Assembly (NCBI GenBank): GCA_032871835.1
Contig: CM065299.1
Coordinates: forward strand, 95,804,652 to 95,868,651
DNA: 64,000 bases
Source of the DNA: Dipteronia dyeriana
Lineage: Eukaryota > Streptophyta > Magnoliopsida > Sapindales > Sapindaceae
Direction of reading: 5' to 3'
Program-made: the position numbers and the translations under genes
Part shown: piece after piece, positions 44,995 to 57,300 of the stretch
Position numbering within the stretch: the first letter of the stretch is position 1
How the letters are laid out: each line of letters starts with the position of its first letter
The notes under the pieces: model-generated
The model's database searches: none
Told to the model about the DNA's origin: nothing
The model's input: the letters and a program-made list of their open reading frames with translations, nothing else

Positions 44995-45351
44995 AGTTGA
45001 ACTTTGATTTACAGATACAATAGTTTTATACGTGTGAAATTAGTGTCGTTTTAAATAATTTTTTTTTTACTAAATTTAATTTTAAATGATTTTATTTTTC
45101 TTTTCTTTGAATTGATTTAATAATTGAACTACAAAGATGGTATATATATATATATATAACCGACCCTTCTTGAGGTAGACTGAAGACTTGGAATCAATGT
45201 TGATTTTTAAAAAAACTGATTCCAACATGTTAAAATCATTGATCCCGTATATATGTATCCTTCGGTTCACACATTCCAACAAAACATAGTGTGCTTGTCA
45301 TAAATCTTTAACGGTTGTAAAGATATTGGCCATCGGGTATTTTTTTTTAGT
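44995..45351. other. Spacer between the two MULE-related elements
   Basis: AT-rich; (TA)n at 45140-45158. Shares TTAATAATTGAACTACAAAG with 35822-35842. Confidence 0.45.
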
Positions 45352-46396
45352 GGAAATGGTGAACATTGTTACCCTTTTTTTTCTTGTATTGCGATGATGT
45401 CACCAGTTTAATAACTTATATTTAAAAAGCACCTATTATGATGAACTGTCCAAAATACCCTTAACAGTTGTCTTTGTACTTCAATCAGTTCTTACTTTGA
45501 AATTTTTGAAGATTTTATTTTATTCTTTCATCTTCTTCATAGAGGTCCAATAGAGGTCAAACATCATAACATTATCAATGCATCTTCATTGGATAATTAG
45601 ATTAGTATGACTACGTAGACGCATTCGGGGGTCGAGCTTCTCGCCGAGCTCATGGTGGTCGAGCTACCCGGTCAGCTCAAGGGGGGACAGGGTGTAGTGC
45701 CCTCGGAGCTTTTTTTCTTGGTCAGTACTTACAAAACTGGAAATGTAATTACAAAAACTCGAACAGTCAAATAAAAGCTCTAAGCTTATTTAAAAACTCG
45801 GAACTTTTATATAAAAGCCCAGAGCTTCTTTATAAAGGTTCAGATCGAGCTTTTGTATACTCGAATCGAGCATTTATAAAAGCTTGGATCGAGCTTTTGT
45901 ATAAAAGCTTCAAGCTTTTATATAAAGCCTTCGAGCTTTTGTAATAAAGCCTACGAGCTTTTGTACAAAAGCTCTGAGCTTTTAAATGCTCGATCTGAGC
46001 TTTTATAAAAGCTCCGAGATTTTATACAAAAGCTCGAAACTTCTGTATAAATGCTTGATTACATGTCAAAATCTCGAAAAATAAAAACTCGAATGTAAAT
46101 AAAAGCTCGAATTCATCTTCCTCAACAACTTTCAAAAAATACAAAACCTAACCTAACCCATTTTCATTCTCATATCCATTTTCATTCTCAGATCCATAAA
46201 TAAAACCTAATCTAACATTTCATTCAATTAATCAACAACCAAAACGATACAAATTCTAGCTCAACTAACTTCGACAGTGATAGCATGGGTATTTTTGTCT
46301 CCACACTTTAAATGGTGTCTTTTAAACATGATTTATTAATGTGGTGATATTTTCACAAAAGTCCCCATAAAAGGTGCCATCAATTTTTCGAACCCT
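45352..46396. mobile_element. Short non-autonomous relative of the MULE
   Basis: Left end GGAAATGGTGAACATTGTTA, then GATGTCACCAGTTTAATAAC and TTTAAAAAGCACCTATTATG, matches the left TIR of the large MULE in order and spacing. The right end (GTATTTTTGTCTCCACACTT, CTTTTAAACATGATTTATTA, TGTGGTGATATTTTCACA) matches its right TIR. The centre (45700-46110) is a GCTCGA/TCGAGC array in both orientations. No coding capacity. Target duplication unclear. Confidence 0.78.
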
Positions 46397-46599
46397 ATTT
46401 TTTATATCTGTGTTGTATAGATATGATATATTTATCTTAAAAACTAAAATTTCTTTTCTTAAAAAAAATAATCTAAAACATCAAGAAAAACAAAACAAGA
46501 TTTTTTTTCATGGAAAGTAAAGTAAAAAGCATCAGCAGTGCCGAGAATAGCATTTACAATAGTCGGACTAACAACCGTATGGACTGTTTTTTTACTACA

Positions 46600-47010
46600 T
46601 TTAGAGCCTCATCGTGGTTGCCCAATTAATTCAGTCAATTAATGAGTCTCGCTAAATATTATCGACTTTAAAAAAAAATACACTATTATATAAATTTAGG
46701 TTTTTTAAATATTATATTATTATATGAACCCATGATCCAAATGTGAGGAGTTTATCACTAAATCAACCTCTCGTAGACTTTCATTCAATGGAGCCATTTA
46801 GATAAACAATCTCACTTAATGTGTATTTCTTTAGCCTCGTAGCCTCATTGAGAATGTCTAGTTAAATTCAGTCTATTAATGAGACTTGCATTATCTAATT
46901 TCTTTCAATAGAGCCATTGGAAGAGAGTCATCAATAACCTAAACTCCCACATACATTTATAATATAGGTCCTCCTCTTTACACTTGATAGCTTTCTTCCA
47001 TTGGCATCAC
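46600..47010. repeat. Cluster of copies of the dispersed repeat
   Basis: At least two tandem or overlapping copies (46600-46680, 46840-46930) share CAGTCAATTAATGAGTCTC and TTTCTTTCAAT-GAGCCAT blocks with 7195-7480. A longer tail (CTCCTCTTTACACTTGATAG) resembles 51025-51050. Confidence 0.6.
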
Positions 47011-48340
47011 CTGAAAGTAGGCTGCTGGTTGCGAGGTGGGAGCGTGATCAATAATTATTTAAGCCGGCCCTTGATCATAGAATCATAGGCTCAAATGTCA
47101 GCAGTGGAAATTCCTCTTTTTGGCATCTTTGTTTATATGCCTGACGATGGCCTTGTGATTCAATGTCCATGCCACACGGTGTGGCGACTGACGAGTCTCC
47201 TCCCTTAAATAAAAATACTTGATGACTGCCAAGATACTAGAGAAAGAACTTCAAAGAATCTCAATCTCATGAGGTTTTTAGTTCCAATGGCATTGTTAAA
47301 TTGAACAGGCAAGAGTAAACCCAGTTGTTATTGCCCAATTTAAGAAATATAATCAGAGTCGTATACAAAATCAAATTAACTATCTCTAGTCATTAATGTA
47401 AGCAAAAAAAAAAAAAATTAAATTAAAAGCTGTAGTCCAGGATATCAAAATTTCGTACACAATATCATGCACCAAAATTGCCACCTTAAAAAACATCTAC
47501 GAACTATGGTAAGTAATCTTCCTATTGTACATATCCAAATCAAGCAAAAACCAAACCCATATCAACCTGCAAGTCGATCAAAACCGTTGATCAGCAACAC
47601 AAAAAGCTAAAATAAAATAAAATAAAATAAATCTATATGATGAGTTTCATGAATTATATGTTTCTAATTATCCAAACAGGCCCCATTCTTAAATTTTTAT
47701 ATGATAAAGTAATTTGCTATATTACTTAACCGAGAAATAAAATCCATGAAAAGACAAGTAACAAAAAATGGTGGTCAGTGTGATGACGCATAAAATCAGG
47801 CTTGCACACTAGTAAGGAGTGAGATTATACCTGATTCAAAATATTTAGCCTTAGCTCCGGTCACCAGCGTCGTTGTTGTCAAAAGAGTATCTGCATATTG
47901 TTTGTGGCTGTTAATATTCAACTTTAACAACAAACCTTGCTGTCAATTTCAAGCATTTTGGGGCTTAATATTTCTACTGCAACGTATTGTTGTCTCATGA
48001 TGATTGCAATTTCAAAAATGCTTCAGAATAATAAAATGCAGAAGGCTGTGGCATACACATGGTTTCCTTAAGAACTCCAGAAAAACACAAATACGTGTGT
48101 GTGTGCGCGCACGCAAGCATGTTCCTATGTACAGGGAATGCTTGCAACTCCTTATAAACATGCTTTGGTTATAAAGTAATCTGCATTTTATTATAAGAAA
48201 GAAAGAAAGAAAGAAGAAGTTAACCTGCATCTAGTTTGATGACCATAAAAATGATGAAGCAAGGCAGTTTATGACCAATGGAAGCCAGAAAGTGTTGTGA
48301 ATACAACAAACGCTTGCAACTTCTTTTTTCCAAATATAAA
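47011..48340. other. Spacer including the REC1-like 3' UTR
   Basis: The 3' UTR of the minus-strand gene lies at the right of this stretch. (GAAA)n at 48197-48216 and a TGTG/CGCG purine-pyrimidine run at 48099-48115. No other gene. Confidence 0.5.
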
Positions 48341-51300
48341 TTATATTGCACTAGCTGTAGAATCTTCTGTTGAAGAAAAGCTGGGAGACTTTGGAGATTC
48401 ACTCCCTCTGACAACCCTGTTATATATTACTTTGAAGGACTGTGAGCCATATGGTCGACTGAGCAAACTAACCGGCATTCTCAAAGTCTGCTTTCGGTTT
48501 CTTCTCCCCCTGATTAAAATGCTGAAGGTTTTCTCACCTTCAACTTCACTTTCTGCACTGCTTCCAGCACTTCCATTATGGCAATTTAAGTGATGCGGTT
48601 CACTGCCAGCATTTTCAATCCCACACACATTTGAGTGACCATTTTCCTTTATACCCTCTAAGCCAACCCCAGCTACTTCATTTGCACTATCCATTGATTT
48701 AGAAGGTAGAGGGTTCACTTCTTCCTTAACTTCTCCCACAGTATCAACATCCACTGGAAGAATAGGTGCTGAAATCGGACTCATAGAGTCATCAGACTGC
48801 ACCTTTGGCTCCAACGGATCAGCTATTGGCTCAACAACAGGTGCTGGAACAGGGAACTCCATGGGGTGACAACCTGGCCAAAATGTTGCAGGAATAAACT
48901 CTGGTACATTGGGGTTCACACTGTGCCATTGGTAATGATTGTGATGAAAGGCACTACTAGTTACAGGAAAGGTACTTGTTGGTACCACTTGGGGTTGACT
49001 ATAGGGAGGGTACATAAAAGGCAATGGCTGCATCATGTTGGGAGTTGGAGGAGGTGACGGGTATGGATGGTGCGGAGACGAGCACATTGGCCCAGGGTGA
49101 AGACTCATGTTTACTGACCAAGGTGCAACAGTACCAGGACCAGGAGGCAGTGCCATGTTTATGGGAAGTGGTGAAGCACGTGAAACGGCTGGTGATGGGT
49201 TGAATGGTGCAGCTGATGCAGACAACTTTCTATTGGGTAGTCCCTGACTCTCACCTGGATATTGAACTGAGGGTTTGTCCTTCAAATCCTCTACCACTTG
49301 CAGTGTGGGGTTTGAATTATCATAAAATTCTCTTGGGGAATCAATTGAATTGGACATGTCATCAATCAATATGATATCTTGTTGTACCACTTCATGAACC
49401 TCAACAACTCCAGCTTCAAGTTTTTCCACACTCTCGGACACCATCGAAGGAGGGTTATCTTCCACTGTGTCATTTAACAGAGTTTCTTCTTCCTTCTTCT
49501 CAACAATTCCACTTTCCTCTTTTAAGTCATTTGTCGAATTTAAAACAGAACTCTTCTCTTCAAAAGTATTTTCTACCCCAGTTTCAATTGTGTCAACATT
49601 GTCTTTTGCTTCATTTGTTAGATTTTCACATTTTCCAATACCAACTTCCTGGTTATCTGGAATATCACATTGAGGCATCCTGACCTGCAACATTGAAATA
49701 GAGCCTGGCGGGGCCAATGCTACTTCCTTGTAAGAAGGAGATTTTCCAAGACTGATTATTGAGTTTTTCATAGAACTAACGTCTTTTGGTGCAGAAGTGG
49801 GACGAGATTCTGAAGGAGAAGTTAAGAGCTGGCTGCCATTTTTAGTGGTTTCCGTCGTACCAGTTTTGCCAGATGAAGGAATGGACTTGACCCTGTATGT
49901 TACAGCCTTGACTATTCTCCGACCAAATTTGGTACCTTGGGAGGAGTTCACACTGTGGTGTTCTGCAAAACTTCCATGAGACATCGTGCGTTTCTTTAAA
50001 AGGTAATACCTACTGTTTTGATTAGTATTCTTGACTGGAGGGTAGTCTGCAACTGTATCCGTATTCCTTTTCTGATAACTATAAACCTTGCCAATTGTTG
50101 CTCGCCGCTGCTTTACTCGCCGCCCATATGAGCCAGCTGATCTTGGCCTTTGAACAGGTTGCCATCCATCATCTCCTTCCTCATGAGTTTCGATTAGAAT
50201 ATCCTTGGCAACATTTGGCTTTTCTTCTACAGTCTCTTCCACAGCAGGCTGCTGCTGCTGAATTGGTGCAGAGTTAGTCTCTTGATCAACATCTGTGTCA
50301 ACTCCTGGTTCAGGTACATGTGTCTCTTCATCTGAACTTTCTTTCAGGATTTCTTTGGGAGATTCATCAGAACTCAACAAACTGATATCTGTGTTGGATT
50401 TTCCCTTCACCTGTAAAGAATTACCAAGATAGTATGATCAGGTGCAATACAGAATAGTATAAAGTTGAACACCCAAGGGACTATAAACTGTTAACCATCT
50501 TTTACAAAATGTAGAGTGGAGGAAGTTAGCTATGTCTATAGGTCTGTCAGGCAGTCTTCACCTCCACTGTGAAGCCAATTATGGCTTTGTCAATCTCTTT
50601 CTCAGGGAAGCTTAAGCTCCACTCAGATCTTTTCATCTCCATACTTCAAATATTAATTTGATATATTTGTTAAAAGCATCTAAGACTCTAAGAGAACATT
50701 GTTCTCTTTTGGAGGCATGTGACACCTCTTATTTTATGTTGAATAGAAGGGGAAATTTCCCATCACAGGGTTGGTACTTGGTATTAATCCTTTCATGGAT
50801 GGTATCTCACGAACTATTTTGGACTTCTAGGCCACCATAAGGCCTTATGGAATTTTGTCCCAAGAAAAGCTTCTTACAAGATCACTTATGGAACATTTCA
50901 TTAGCCTCACTGAGGCCGTCCAGTTAGGTCAGTCAACTGCAGCAATACGGCAATTCCTTTCATACTACCATAGCCTAAAAGTTTATCAACCAACCATAAA
51001 TTAATCTCCAACATACCTTTGTAATATAGTTCTTTCTCTTTACTGCTGACAAATCCCTTCCCTTGGGATCATTACTCGGATTAATGTAGTCAAGTAAATC
51101 AGACACACTGCCAAATTTTGAGAACAGGGTATCAGCAAGAAATTATGGGTTTCTGATACAAAAGAATGTAAATCATATTCTCAAGGTCAGCATTTGAAAA
51201 ATAATCAATATCATCGAATGTAAGTTACCTCAGATGGCCTTTGCTGGCAATGGATGCATCAGGTTTCCTAGTACCATTTCGTGCAGCTTCTTGCTGTTCA

Positions 51301-54300
51301 AAAGCCTTAGACTCAAAGTACTCAAGCCAAGCAGCGGCATCCTGTAGCAAATCATCACAAAGCCAAAAATTACATATTGCAGAAAACAAGTTTACAATTA
51401 AACATTTAAACCACACAAAAACATGGCAACCGACCCCACGACACCCACCAACCAAAAATATTAAGAAAATTTATTCATTAGAGTCATCATTTGAACTCAT
51501 TATTACACGGCATTCATAATCCTTTAAGCCTCCAACTATTGGACTTAAAAAAGAAATATACCTGTGTACGTAGATCATCTGGACCCAGCTTCGCTCGAAG
51601 AATTTGCAGGGTTGTTTGTTCATGCTGAACACTCAAAGGGTATGCCTCCATCAAGGAGAGTGCAATTGCTATGGCATGGTAACTTGCTGCTGTCTGGAGA
51701 ACATTAACACCAGCATAAAATACTTATCTAAGAACACAAATTTCAGGAAAAATCTGAAATGCATAATAAATTTTCCAGATTTATTGTAATGTGACATGTG
51801 AGAGCAAACATGAAGTGCAAAGCATGATCTATTCTTGTCTTGTTAGATCAAACACTACATTGAAGTAAAATGACTGGACAGCCTTTTTTTTTATTTACCA
51901 AAAGATAATAATGTGTGTTGCTGTTAAGTTTCATATGTGAAGAAAAAAGTTGAACAAATAAAAATAAATTATAGTAAACTTCAAACAATCACCTACAGTA
52001 TTTAACAAGCCTACCCCTGTTCCACGCAGCAAAATAATCCAACTCTCAAGCAACATGGAAAATAAGGTGATTTTTTTTTTATCAGAGATGTGGGATAAGT
52101 ATAGCACAGTACATAAGAGTTTCATTCCGTCATCAATTACAAACAACCCGAGTATATTATAGATACTATAAGTACATAACCATCAGCAAACTTCAGTGAA
52201 ATTTTAAAAGAAAAGTAACAAAACAAAACCTGAATATGGTCTGGACCAAGTAACCTTTGGTTACACTTCAGAGCTTTGTGGAGATATCTGAGGGCAACAT
52301 GCACATTCCCAAGTCCTTCTTCCATCATAGCCACATTGATGTATGTTGCAGCAGTGTTTGGATGAGAAGGGCCACAAGTGAGATGTAAAAGATATAGAGC
52401 ACGCTTAACATACCTGATCAGAAAAATCATAAAAAGCACAACCTCCATAAATATGTCATTCGTATAACTACTTTCACATCTAAGGACATTCCCTAAAAAA
52501 AAAATCTTCATCAAATGCATTCGCAAAGATAAGATAAGATTGAGTGTTACAAAAGTATCTAGGAATTTAAAATGTTTCAGTCATCTTTTAAACCAGCCCA
52601 AAGATCAAACTAAATTATTCTAATAGCCAATGCATAGATTATAAATATAAAAATGGAATTGAGGCCCTAATTGGGTAACCAATTGAGTAATCAAAAAACA
52701 TCTTAAATAAAATATCACATTGAACCATGATTAGTATAGGACATAAAAGTTTATAATATGGATAAACCCTTTAGATCTTTACAGCTACCATCCCTCAGTC
52801 ACAAGAAAATATATGACCACACACAAATTACAAGAGAGACCCACTCCCACAAAATTGACACGATCTCATAAGATGCACATTACACATGACATTTGTGGTA
52901 AGGACTTAAAACTGACCCCAATTTTTTTTGAGAATTTTGATATTAATATACATTACAATAGAACAAACCATACTTGAGAGCCAACTCTGTGTGCTGAAGT
53001 CTGTAATAGAACACTGCTAGATCCCCATAACTCTTCATTGTATCTGGATGATCAAGTCCTAGTTCTCTCTCATTGATATCCAAGGCCTTCTGTTGATAAA
53101 TCGTAGCCTGTATAATTGACACATTGTTGATGGAGAATTATCTTAAAACCCTTTACATAGATAAATGCAAATAGTAATGCTTTTGAGATGCTTATACAGT
53201 AAAGTCTACACAGAATCCATTAGGTGCAGTTTTATAATAGTTTATGAAAGCCTGGGAAGGTGGCAAAAATATTAGCACCATAGATGTTCAGCAATACTAA
53301 AACTGAATAGTCAACAGACCTGATTAAAGTCTCCAGTGTGATACAAGACTACAGCAAGGAGGCTGTAAGCACCTGCAGTCATTCGGTGGTAGGGACCACA
53401 AACTGCTACCAGCTTTGCAAGAGCCTGCAAGCAAAAACCACAGAACTTGGAATAAGATACACCAAAAAAATGGGTGCAGAGATAGACGTTATTACAGACC
53501 GGCACTAAAGAAGGATTTATATAATAATTAGAAGCCATATACCTTTGTACCATAGGTGACAGCATCTTCAAGTTTCCCCTTATCTAAAGCTGTTTTTGAT
53601 GACTCTAGGAGCTGCCTTCCATCTGCAGATGAGCAGGCTGCTTGCTGCAAAAGACAAGAAAAGCAATTAACAATTAAAATACAGACAAATTCTACCATTT
53701 CACAGAAAATTTTATTTATCAATCCGCCATCTATCTCTAGTTTGTTACCTTATGCACAGGCACCAGGCTGACAACATCTGTTTTCCGGAATGGGCTTGGA
53801 GAATCCATATCAAAATCCCTTGAAACCAACTCAATACCAACCTAAAAAGGTAAAAGTAAGAAAATGCAGTGTTAATGTTTCATGGATAACAGAACATAGT
53901 TTCTAAATTTTAGCACATGCAAAATTTTGTAATCTGCATCTGTTTTTTTCAAATTAAGCAAAACGCTAATTTATCTGCACACATTAAAAATCACTTCAAG
54001 TAATTGCATTTAGACTGTAAAGGAATACTGCAATCAAGGAGAATAACAGGCCCACGCCATTCATGGGTCATGGCAGATATCACCAGTTGATGGTTTAAAG
54101 AGGTATATCTGGCCAAATTAATCATTAATATCATACTTCTCATCAAATTAAAACTTAAACAGTACAAACTTCCAAGATTTGACAAGTCAATAATGATTAA
54201 ACTATCAACTCATAAGGATAACCCCAGGTTTACCCACTGAATGGCAACTTCTAACATCCAACCTCAAACACATGTCCCTCCTACCACAAATAAAGCATTC

Positions 54301-57300
54301 TTCACAGTTAATATATATTGCTCATGACATGTCCCAAAATTCAAGAATCCTAGAAACAGACGACAATATATGATTTTATAAATTATAGAACTACAAATCC
54401 ATAGAATTAATTAAGTATAATGTAGGTTATTCCAAAAAAAAAATAGAAGTAAGAATCCGTAGTTTATTGTCAAATACCTTGTGACATAACCCACGTAGAA
54501 CTGCGAATTTCCGCACATCTTTGTAGTTTAAGCCGCTAAGATCCCATTCATATCGCTTCATCAGGAACACCTCCAACCATCTCCACACAAGGGAATGGAC
54601 ATCGTGAGACTTATTCAATTCTTCATTTTCAGGAACCCCAAGCATCATATTCAACGCAACAGCTATAGATACAGCCATTTTCTCAGTGTCAACAACAGCT
54701 GAAATCACTGCCTGAAGAACGTGCTTAAATGCTCGAACTATCATCTCATGAATACAAAGTGATTGTACATGTGACAGCTTTTCTGAAAGTTTGACCTAGT
54801 TTAGAAAACAAACAGCAAGCATGAGTAACCAAATATTAGAGGACTTTGCATCCTTCGTCAGGATTTTCTCAGTGCAAGATGCAAGGTAGTGCAACTTGAA
54901 TGCAGCAATTGGACAAAGGTTATTAAAGAGAGGCAAACAGAATTGAGGAGATTAAATTTTGATGCTTAACCGACAAAGATGAAGTTTCATGGTTTACTCA
55001 AAAAAATGTTTACAAAATCATATTTAGATGACCAACCACCCGATATTCGGTACTCACATGGACCCGTCAATTTTAAATTTCTCCATACCACTCCCAATTG
55101 GCCCTCACATTATAATTGAGGTACACCTTCATTTGAAACTTTGACAGGTAAATAGCCGAAATGGGTGTAATCAATAGTAGAGTATATAATACTCTAAAAG
55201 GGGTACCATATATTTTATTAGTTGTTGGAAACAGATGCATATCATCTGACCACATGAATTCTTAAGTCCTAAAGACTGGAATGGGGTATTACAATAAACA
55301 AAGACATATTGGGAAAACAAAAGACTAGTTCAGAATAAGCACTTACAACATGTCCCAGTGAACGCATCCGAAGGCCTCTAGTGTGCATGAAATCAGTTAG
55401 AGTCCGGCCATCAACTGGCGAAAGTTCCAGAGAACCAAAGTCTGCTACCTGTATTGCATAATAAGTACTACAACTAGGAATCACCATAATCTTACTGACA
55501 AGATCATTACAAAAATTAAGGAAATGGTAGTCAGTAATTACCAATTTTGGAAGAGCAACTTCAATGTAATATTTGTGGGACAAGTCAACTAATTCCTGTA
55601 AAGACTGTCAAAATAAATGGTAATTTAGTTCACACTACACTATATGGACAAGGAGATATAATCATTCTCCTCCGCTTAAAAAAAAAAAAAAAACTACCTT
55701 GAGATGAAGTCCAGTTTCTGATTCTTTTAGTCGTGCAAAAGCAACATCAGATAACATTGCCTTTAGTGCTAGTTCATTATCTTTGGCACTGGTTTCATGC
55801 TGAGATCGTATAGAAGCTGAAGTAGCATTTTCAGATTCTCCAGTAACTACATCTATGCGGTGTTTTAAATTGTCTGATTGCATTCTCTGACCGCTTCCAT
55901 CAATTTTTTTCTTGTTGTTCTTAAGGGACCTAAGAGGTGTACCAAGCCCCTCAACTTTCATTTCATTCTTAGCCTTCTCAGGTGATGGTTTCTTATCCTT
56001 TTCTGCATTCTTTTGGTCTTGCAAATGTTGTATCCAGCAAGCTCCAAGTTCCCATCTCACAAAACGGTCCTGCTCTAGTTCCTCTTCCTCAAGCTTAGCA
56101 ATACTCTCTTCCAGCAGTCTCTCCACAAATGCTTGGGAAGCACAAAGCTCTTCACGTTCTGAACTTTGCAAATGCATTGCCGGTTTATTGTGATCTAAAG
56201 ATGTTTTGTGAAGAAGTAATCTCAGACTGTAAAGAACATGACATTACTTAGACCATTGCATACTGAAAACAAAAATGAGCATACGAAACCCACAAACTAA
56301 AAAGAGCACAAACGAACACCACAAAATGTATGATGAAATCCATCATACATTTCATCACACAAATAGCTAATGACGTGGGAAGAACATTCAAACGTTGTGC
56401 ACATGCAGAATTTAGCATCCTTCATGTGATGATTTTCATTTCAAATGTTTAGAGGGTACAAAATAGTACACTTCAAAATATTGCTACATATTGACATATA
56501 ACTAAAGATAGCATAATATAAGTACATAAATTTTGAACTTCCCCAAGGAGAGACCAAGGTAAACATCCAATTGCAACATACATTTGGTTATAACTGAAAC
56601 AGTATATGCACACAAGATTGTATTTATTGTATCTATATTTTAAAAAATTTACATTAAGAACTAAATATTAGTTAAAATTATCATCCAGCCTTAAAAAGGA
56701 ATACAACTTCATGTTATTTTTGTTTTAATTCATTGCAGGGTTCATAACAACCTGTTACTATTTAGGGCATTAGCACCGCCTTCGGGTTGTTCAAGTTCAA
56801 TGCTTTGAGATATAGGACAGACTTTTATGTTTTCACTTCCCTCGACTTTCACAACGGCTATGTAGCCACAATATCTTACATTGACAACACCAAGGGTGGC
56901 AAAGTCCTGCATTCCAAATTGAAAAGTTGGTTTAATGAATTTAGTAAATCCCCTGAACTAAAAAAAAAAATTTGAAAAGACATAATATCATAGATCAATC
57001 ACATTATTTTAATCTTACATGGGCAGCAGTATTTTCATCCGCAGTTATCCCTTTCAATAGGTTTCTTTCCACGAGATTCTTTTGGTCCACTCCAGTTGCT
57101 TGAGTTCCATCAATTTTGGTGTCCACCTTACAACTTGCATTACTAGCATCTTTCATGACCATGATGTTCAAATCCCCAACTACCTCATTGAACGGGGATT
57201 CACAATTACTTGGTTTTCCCATTACATGCTTTACAATCTTGATGGCTTTGAAAATAGCAACGTCGACAAATAAACTATGAAGAAGAAATGCTTTCCGGTC

